Positions 59,197-64,000 of a stretch of DNA of 64,000 bases are shown here, piece by piece. The position numbers and the translations under genes were made by a program. The stretch comes from Clostridia bacterium (GTDB taxonomy: Bacteria; Bacillota; Clostridia; Christensenellales; UMGS416). The stretch covers positions 1-64,000 of the forward strand of contig JAFGUF010000012.1 in assembly GCA_016938675.1 (NCBI GenBank). Reading direction: 5' to 3'. The notes under the pieces are model-generated. The model had not been told where the DNA came from. It did no database searches and worked only from the letters and a program-made list of their open reading frames with translations. Every line of letters starts with the position of its first letter. The stretch's first letter is position 1.

Positions 59197-60009
59197 CTAC
59201 TCCACATACTCCTTCTTGCGCTTGATAAATTCCAGCTCCTTGTTTCGCTTAATTATCGCCACGTCTATCTCTCCGCCCACGCCGCGTATGCCAATAGAGA
59301 GCCTTTGGGATTCAATTGTAGTCTTTATGTAGAAGTTCGCTAGGTCAATGCAATCCTGCAGGGCAAATACCTGAAACGGCACAGCAGTCTGATACCTGTT
59401 TATCACTGTGTCGAATTTTGCCTGCTGCTCGCTCGATAGATTAAGCTCCTTTTTAAGCATTGGTGCAAGCCTCATATCATATCCCATCATAAGCCGTGTC
59501 ATGATCTCTGTCTGCCCTCCGAAGGTTATTCCGAAGGTTTCCCCAGCGCACCTTTCCTTTGGCTCAGGGCTTCCCGGAATATCTATGACATATACCTTTC
59601 CCAGCACGTCATTTTTGTCATACCCCGCCACAATAAAGGACATATTTATGGGCTTGCCTCCATTTTCATTTGCAGGCATTTCCTTGAGCCACTGCTTCAT
59701 ATAAAATGCGCTTATCCTTTTTGCGAATTCCTCAACCGTTAGCCTTTCCTCCGGCAATGTGCTTTCGAATTCAGGCAGAAAGCTGGCGGCAGTACGTGGC
59801 GTCTTTTTCCCTATCACTGCCTGACCGTATGTTACAACACCGATGTGGCTGTTGGGCGATGCGAAGCTCAATAGCTTTGTTGCATTGTCAAAGTATACAT
59901 GGGTGTCCAGATTGCCCGCAGGAGCCTTCATCTTGATCCCCATTGTCACCCTGCTTTCAGCAGCCAGCACCAGCCCTTCCGGCGACTTTATTACGATACC
60001 TAAGGACAT
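59197..60009 (-). CDS. Proteasome-subunit-like Ntn hydrolase
   Basis: A 270-residue protein with proteasome beta-subunit-like sequence: MSLGIVIKSPEGLVLAAESRVTMG, then HVYFDNATKLLSFASPNSHIGVVTYGQ, MSFIVAGYDK, GKVYVIDIPGSPE and ETFGITFGGQTEIMTR (long ones cited in part). After Met removal the N-terminal residue is Ser, not Thr; the position equivalent to Asp17 is Glu (A-A-E-S-R), and the Lys in TKLLSF fits Lys33. It is about 50 residues longer than a standard beta subunit, with a Lys-rich end. GGAGGGG lies before the ATG. It is divergent from the SLOG-SLATT gene. Such bacterial relatives outside the actinobacterial proteasome, Anbu and HslV are poorly known. Confidence 0.85.
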   Translation of the reverse strand: MSLGIVIKSPEGLVLAAESRVTMGIKMKAPAGNLDTHVYFDNATKLLSFASPNSHIGVVTYGQAVIGKKTPRTAASFLPEFESTLPEERLTVEEFAKRISAFYMKQWLKEMPANENGGKPINMSFIVAGYDKNDVLGKVYVIDIPGSPEPKERCAGETFGITFGGQTEIMTRLMMGYDMRLAPMLKKELNLSSEQQAKFDTVINRYQTAVPFQVFALQDCIDLANFYIKTTIESQRLSIGIRGVGGEIDVAIIKRNKELEFIKRKKEYVE

Positions 60010-60189
60010 ATTTTCCCCTCCATGTTTTTATTACTATATTTTATTATATCATACATTATTTTGATTTAGCCGCAAACAAATTTTTTTATTCGCTGTTTGA
60101 TATATATAGCCAATTAAGATATAATGTAGGATATTGCGGCAATATTACACGCTTTTGCACTTATAATTCATTTTTTCATAGGAGCGGAT

Positions 60190-61866
60190 ATGATACCTGT
60201 CAACATAGCCCTCACCGGGCACAGAGACCTCTTAGAGTCTGACATACCACTATATAAAAATAAAATTAAATTAATCCTTGCAGATATCCGTGCCAAATAC
60301 CCCAACTCGGAAATACAGTTTCTCTGCGGCATGGCCGAGGGTGCAGATACCCTTGGCGCACAAGCGGCACTGGAGACGGGCTGCAGTTTAGTTGCAGTGC
60401 TTCCCATGGCGGAGGATGAATATATAAAGACATTCACTGATTATGAGAAAAACGCTGCAGAGTTCAAGGCTCTGCTTTCAAAGGCCAAGAAAATCATAGA
60501 CTTGTCGCAGGTAATAAAAAACAATGATGAGACGGACCCCTATGTGCGCCTGGGCGTATACCTCGCCGAGCACTCTCAGCGCATCATCGCCCTGTGGAAC
60601 GGAATATACAACGGCAAGCCCGGCGGCACATCCAGCGTAATTAAATTTGCCCTTGAGGGCGTTCCTAGGAAGTACCGCAAAAAATACAGCATTGTAAACA
60701 GCTACGACACCATTCCCGTCTGCCATATACCTGTGGTGCGGACAGGAGGCGGCGAAGGCGCGGCGGCGGACTATATCCGCATCGAAAATGACGGCTACGC
60801 CACTCTCTACCCCAGCATGTGGGATAAAAATGACAGCACGCAAATGGTGGAATACTACGATAAGCAGCTCTCTGAAATTGATATATTCAATAAGCACTGC
60901 GCTAAAAAAGGCCTTTCATCCTGCGCAGATGGCTGCAGCATTGATAGCCCTGCACCAAGCGGCATCGAAAAGATAACCTCCGTTCAAAGTGCCGCGGACT
61001 ATATTGCGGGAAGATTACAGAAAAAAACCTTTCGGCTTCTGATTGCCCAGCTTACATTTGGCTTTTTCGTCTTCTTCTGGGTCACGCTTGTCGACGAAAT
61101 CCTGCCGTTTATGCCCTATGTGCTGTTTCTCTCGCCTTTGTTTTTTCTGCTCTGCGTTCTGACATCAGCATACATCAACAGAAACGGATTGGAAAACAGG
61201 TATTATGATTATCGTGCTCTGGCCGAGTGCCTTCGTGTACAGTATTTCTGGAAAAGCGTCGGCATAGATGAAAATGCCTATTCATGCTACTCCAAAAAGA
61301 GCGAATTCGAGCTCGGCTGGATTATTGCGGCGGCAAAAAACGCCAGCATGGATGCCAACTATAATCTTGCGCTAAATGGCAATCAACATCCCAATTATAA
61401 TTTTATTAAGGACGGCTGGATGACAGACCAGGTAAATTATTTCCTCAGCAAAATCGCAAAGGATAAAAAGACGATAAGCTCAAACAAGAAAAAGATGTAC
61501 ACCCTTTTCGGCGCCAGTTTGGTTTTTGTTGTTATGCTGATTATTGAAAGGCTATATCTGCGCAGCATATTAGGCAATGATATTCTGATGCACCTTCTGC
61601 TTTTTTTAATTGATGCCTCTCTTGCCGGCGGCGCAATATTTTCGAGCTTCCTGGATAAAAGGCAGCTGGAGTCAGAACTGCGGCAGTATTCCAGAATGGT
61701 TATTATCTTTAAGCAGGGCATCAATGAATTCGACTCAGTATGTAAATCGGGAACAAAAGCAGAAATAGAACAAACCATAATCGAAATGGGCACAGACGCT
61801 CTTGAAGAAAACGCCGATTGGGTGGTTTTCAACAAAATGAGCAGCATTGATATACCAATGGGCTGA
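60190..61866 (+). CDS. SLOG-domain protein with a SLATT-like membrane effector
   Basis: A 558-residue fusion. Residues 1-185 are a SLOG (SMF/DprA-LOG-like Rossmann) domain: VNIALTGHRDL (3-14), FLCGMAEGADTLGAQAAL (45-61) and ALWNGIYNGKPGGTSSVIKF (134-153), the phosphate-binding Gly-rich loops. Residues 260-558 resemble SLATT/DUF4231: paired helices at about 282-328, ENRYYDYRALAECLRVQYFW (335-354), paired helices at about 436-485 and a cytoplasmic helical end. In the published survey of nucleotide-centred conflict systems, SLOG senses or processes a nucleotide and SLATT is a predicted membrane-pore effector. AGGAG precedes the ATG. It converges on the HD-RyR gene and is divergent from the Ntn hydrolase gene. 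Confidence 0.85.
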   Translation: MIPVNIALTGHRDLLESDIPLYKNKIKLILADIRAKYPNSEIQFLCGMAEGADTLGAQAALETGCSLVAVLPMAEDEYIKTFTDYEKNAAEFKALLSKAKKIIDLSQVIKNNDETDPYVRLGVYLAEHSQRIIALWNGIYNGKPGGTSSVIKFALEGVPRKYRKKYSIVNSYDTIPVCHIPVVRTGGGEGAAADYIRIENDGYATLYPSMWDKNDSTQMVEYYDKQLSEIDIFNKHCAKKGLSSCADGCSIDSPAPSGIEKITSVQSAADYIAGRLQKKTFRLLIAQLTFGFFVFFWVTLVDEILPFMPYVLFLSPLFFLLCVLTSAYINRNGLENRYYDYRALAECLRVQYFWKSVGIDENAYSCYSKKSEFELGWIIAAAKNASMDANYNLALNGNQHPNYNFIKDGWMTDQVNYFLSKIAKDKKTISSNKKKMYTLFGASLVFVVMLIIERLYLRSILGNDILMHLLLFLIDASLAGGAIFSSFLDKRQLESELRQYSRMVIIFKQGINEFDSVCKSGTKAEIEQTIIEMGTDALEENADWVVFNKMSSIDIPMG

Positions 61867-61904
61867 TTATGGTTTTATTCAATAATGATTTCTTACGGAC
61901 ATTT

Positions 61905-63641
61905 TTATAGCTTTATAAGCTTCATACCTGCCAGCCTTGCAAGGCCTTTTATGTTAAGCGCAGTTTCGCGATCTTTATTTTTCTCATTTTCGGGCAGCTT
62001 CTCCCATGGCACTAGGCAATTATGCTTGAAGTTTTTGTCATCGCGCTCTTCCGCGTATTCCCATCCATAGCGCAGCTTGCCCTGCATCCAGTCTTCATGT
62101 TCCATTATTGCATACTGCTCCACTACATTAGCCGGCAGCTTATCCACCTCTTCGGCGTCATAGCCTGCAGACACCAGCGCATAGCCCAGCTTTCTTAGCT
62201 TTTTGTCCATGTTCATAGCCTGCCGAAGATTGGAGTACCTTTCATCCGGCTTCAATTTATAGTAGTCCTCATCAACTTTTATATCTTCCTTCAGGAGCTT
62301 TCTATTCTGAATATATTTGTTGTGTATCTCTATTGCGAGCAGCTCCATATTCTCAAGCAGCGGGCGTGGTACATCGATGTTTTTGCTTGCTTCAGCGAAT
62401 ATTTCATCCAATGTGTCGCACTCAATTTTTAGCCCGTCGCTGAATACTTCATTAATGTTTAGTATTTCCTCGAAAAGCTGCTTTTTCTCATTTATAAACT
62501 TCTCCGGGAATATGCCTCTTGCGGCTAAATATGTTATGGTAAGAGACTTATCATCAATGCTTATATTCGCGCTGCACGCCTGGGTTTTGTACTTCTCTAT
62601 TATTCCGTAGCCTGCCCTGTTCCATTCCTGCAGCTCATCGCATAGCATCAGCAGATAGGCTATCGGGTATTCTTCTGCATTTAATGGCCTGTGGGTAAAA
62701 TCCTTCTCTATTACATTGCGGTAATAGTTATGCAGCAAAATTGCGCCTGCGCTGTCTACAATAGCATTGTAGAATCTCGCCGGGGCTCTGCCCGTCACCT
62801 GAGTTAAGTACCCATACCATTTAAGCACAATTATTGCGCTGTAGAAGCCATGGTCTATAAATGCACCCTTTGCCATAACCTCCGTGAAGTTATCCAGCTT
62901 ATTTTTTATATCATCAATTGGTATATTAAGAGCAAGATGAATCTTCTGTGCCAGCAAGTCTATTGGCTGCAACAGGTCTATATACACGCTGCTTTCATTT
63001 TTCTCATACTGCTCTTTTATGAATTCCTTTTTAGGCAGCACTTCGGCTATTGAATTAAGCCTGCGGAAGTTTTCAAATTCCAAATGCGCCTTTATTTGTC
63101 CATTTTCTTCATCATGATCGGCATCCGTTGCGAACTTTAGAAAATTAAGCACCTGCTTTCCTATTATCTCAATGGGGTAACCCACATCGTGGAAAAGAGA
63201 CGCAAGCCCCCAGCGAAAGAAAAACTCCTCATGTTTTGTTTTGTAGTTTTCAGAGTATTTTTCTTCATCGAGAGTAACTTTGGTGAATATATCCCTGTAG
63301 TTTTTGTTCTGTATGTATATGCATATGCCAAGGATAAACACATTGACTGAATGAATATAGTGGTCTCTTTGTTTTTCTATCAATGTGGCTGCCTTCTCCT
63401 CATATGCGCTCAATACATCCAACAAATCCATGAATGGGTTATTCGAGCCTTCCAGCACTATGCGGTAAGTTCCGAAAAAGAGCTTGTATACATCAAAAGC
63501 TGTGTCTTTTCTCTCATCATCTAGGAATTCCTTTATAGACTGTTCCAAAGCATCTTTCAGTATGTTTCTTGAGTCGTCCGCTGATATTTCCAGCTCTCTA
63601 AAAAAATTGCTGATGTAGGTTTTTATGATATTTTCTTTCAT
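61905..63641 (-). CDS. HD-domain and RyR-domain fusion protein
   Basis: A 578-residue cytoplasmic protein. Residues 85-340 hold an HD-type phosphohydrolase: RDHYIHSVNV with His94/His97, ASLFHDVGYP with His151-Asp152, DHGFYSAIIV with His264 and LMLCDELQEW with Asp335, a plausible two-metal set. Residues 506-578 are an RyR domain: VEQYAIMEHEDWMQGKLRYGWEYAEERD, then HNCLVPWEKLPENEKNKDRETA (cited in part). Bacterial RyR domains are predicted nucleotide-ligand sensors in conflict systems. The middle (345-500) is helical. GGAGAG precedes the ATG. The gene ends 38 bases from the end of the convergent SLOG-SLATT gene. Confidence 0.87.
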   Translation of the reverse strand: MKENIIKTYISNFFRELEISADDSRNILKDALEQSIKEFLDDERKDTAFDVYKLFFGTYRIVLEGSNNPFMDLLDVLSAYEEKAATLIEKQRDHYIHSVNVFILGICIYIQNKNYRDIFTKVTLDEEKYSENYKTKHEEFFFRWGLASLFHDVGYPIEIIGKQVLNFLKFATDADHDEENGQIKAHLEFENFRRLNSIAEVLPKKEFIKEQYEKNESSVYIDLLQPIDLLAQKIHLALNIPIDDIKNKLDNFTEVMAKGAFIDHGFYSAIIVLKWYGYLTQVTGRAPARFYNAIVDSAGAILLHNYYRNVIEKDFTHRPLNAEEYPIAYLLMLCDELQEWNRAGYGIIEKYKTQACSANISIDDKSLTITYLAARGIFPEKFINEKKQLFEEILNINEVFSDGLKIECDTLDEIFAEASKNIDVPRPLLENMELLAIEIHNKYIQNRKLLKEDIKVDEDYYKLKPDERYSNLRQAMNMDKKLRKLGYALVSAGYDAEEVDKLPANVVEQYAIMEHEDWMQGKLRYGWEYAEERDDKNFKHNCLVPWEKLPENEKNKDRETALNIKGLARLAGMKLIKL

Positions 63642-63722
63642 ATTTAGCTCTCCGTTCTTCTTGTCGCAGTGTGCGCTCTGTTAATATTATACACTGTATG
63701 CCAGCATAAAGCACATGCCGGC

Positions 63723-64000
63723 CTAATTATATTCAATCTCAAATGCAGCTCCTTCCAGCTGCTCTTCTGCTTCGCCGCGCATTGACTCGTCCATATACGC
63801 TTTTTTAAGGTTTGGAAGATTCAGCAACGGCTTAAGGTTTCCGTCTGCAGCGTCAGACAGAGTAATATATTCAAGATAGTTCAGTTCTTCAATTCCGCTG
63901 TAGCTTTTTATCGGCGTCTCTCGGATATCAAGATCATTTAGATTCTGCAGCCCCGCAAAAGCATCCATTGACGTAATCCATGTTTTGCCGACATCCAGGC
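63723..64000 (-). CDS. Leucine-rich-repeat protein, C-terminal part (cut by the window edge)
   Basis: The last 92 codons of a gene that continues beyond 64000: the frame stays open upstream of the Met at 63968 (LDVGKTWITSMDAFAG). Repeats of about 22 residues are visible (GLQNLNDLDIRETPIKSY, GIEELNYLEYITLSDAA, LLNLPNLKKAYMDES). It resembles the LRR part of the protein at 19738-20649 but is less A+T-rich. Whether it has a signal peptide cannot be seen. Confidence 0.82.
   Translation of the reverse strand, partial: LDVGKTWITSMDAFAGLQNLNDLDIRETPIKSYSGIEELNYLEYITLSDAADGNLKPLLNLPNLKKAYMDESMRGEAEEQLEGAAFEIEYN

Noticed and set aside
59197-60009. Call as HslV or Anbu
   Set aside because: N-terminal sequence and length differ from both, and no HslU or Anbu-associated genes are nearby.

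Overview
The window looks like chromosome from an anaerobic, low-to-moderate-GC Gram-positive bacterium of the Clostridia type. The evidence is a dnaG-rpoD pair, a Rex redox repressor, an undecaprenol-kinase-type DgkA, several Cys-lipobox lipoproteins with Pro/Thr-rich linkers, PadR- and YtrA/GntR-controlled membrane modules, an RsgI-type anti-sigma protein with its sigma factor, strong AGGAGG-type ribosome-binding sites and many U-tract hairpin terminators. No rRNA gene, transposase, phage structural gene or CRISPR array is visible.

Layout. 1-500: tRNA-His and tRNA-Gln, then a stray copy of the tRNA-Gln 3' end. 0.5-1.7 kb: an A+T-rich orphan gene with a HEPN-like motif. 1.8-10.2 kb: small self-regulated modules (MFS exporter plus ArsR-type regulator; lipoprotein and DgkA; HTH regulator, hydrolase and DUF4180; ABC exporter, LytTR and DUF3021). 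10.3-17.2 kb: a redox block with two Crp/Fnr regulators, thioredoxin, a heme/FMN membrane protein, flavin reductase, Rex, a cupin and a polyferredoxin. CRP-like palindromes stand in front of the cupin, ferredoxin and second regulator genes. 17.2-23.2 kb: two short-chain dehydrogenases, a TetR regulator, and an old tandem duplication that left gene fragments around a leucine-rich-repeat gene. 23.5-27.8 kb: a NapH-like Fe-S membrane protein, TfoX-C, TM2, ArsC-like and methyltransferase genes, and two unrecognised genes. 27.9-37.3 kb: three PadR modules (one controlling a membrane protein built from nine copies of a Trp-Trp-Pro repeat), a CPA2 antiporter, a nuclease lipoprotein and an HD-GYP protein.

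37.4-52.0 kb is mainly core: sigma factor with RsgI-like protein, a YtrA-type operon (YbjQ, YhfC, GntR, DUF1648), an Eis-like acetyltransferase, rpoD, dnaG, enolase, and an ACT-domain plus UPF0210 pair. 52.2-55.1 kb is a tRNA-Ser-linked accessory region in which three related repeat units each end in a copy of the tRNA 3' end. 55.6-64.0 kb is accessory: a nucleotidyltransferase, a GT-C glycosyltransferase, a proteasome-like Ntn hydrolase, a SLOG plus SLATT-like membrane protein and, converging on it, an HD-RyR fusion. The last two domain types are known from predicted nucleotide-signalling conflict systems, and this is the best candidate for an undescribed system here. The window ends inside a second leucine-rich-repeat gene.

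Functions were read from motifs and remembered family features without database searches. Start codons were often moved from the longest frame to one with a good ribosome-binding site.
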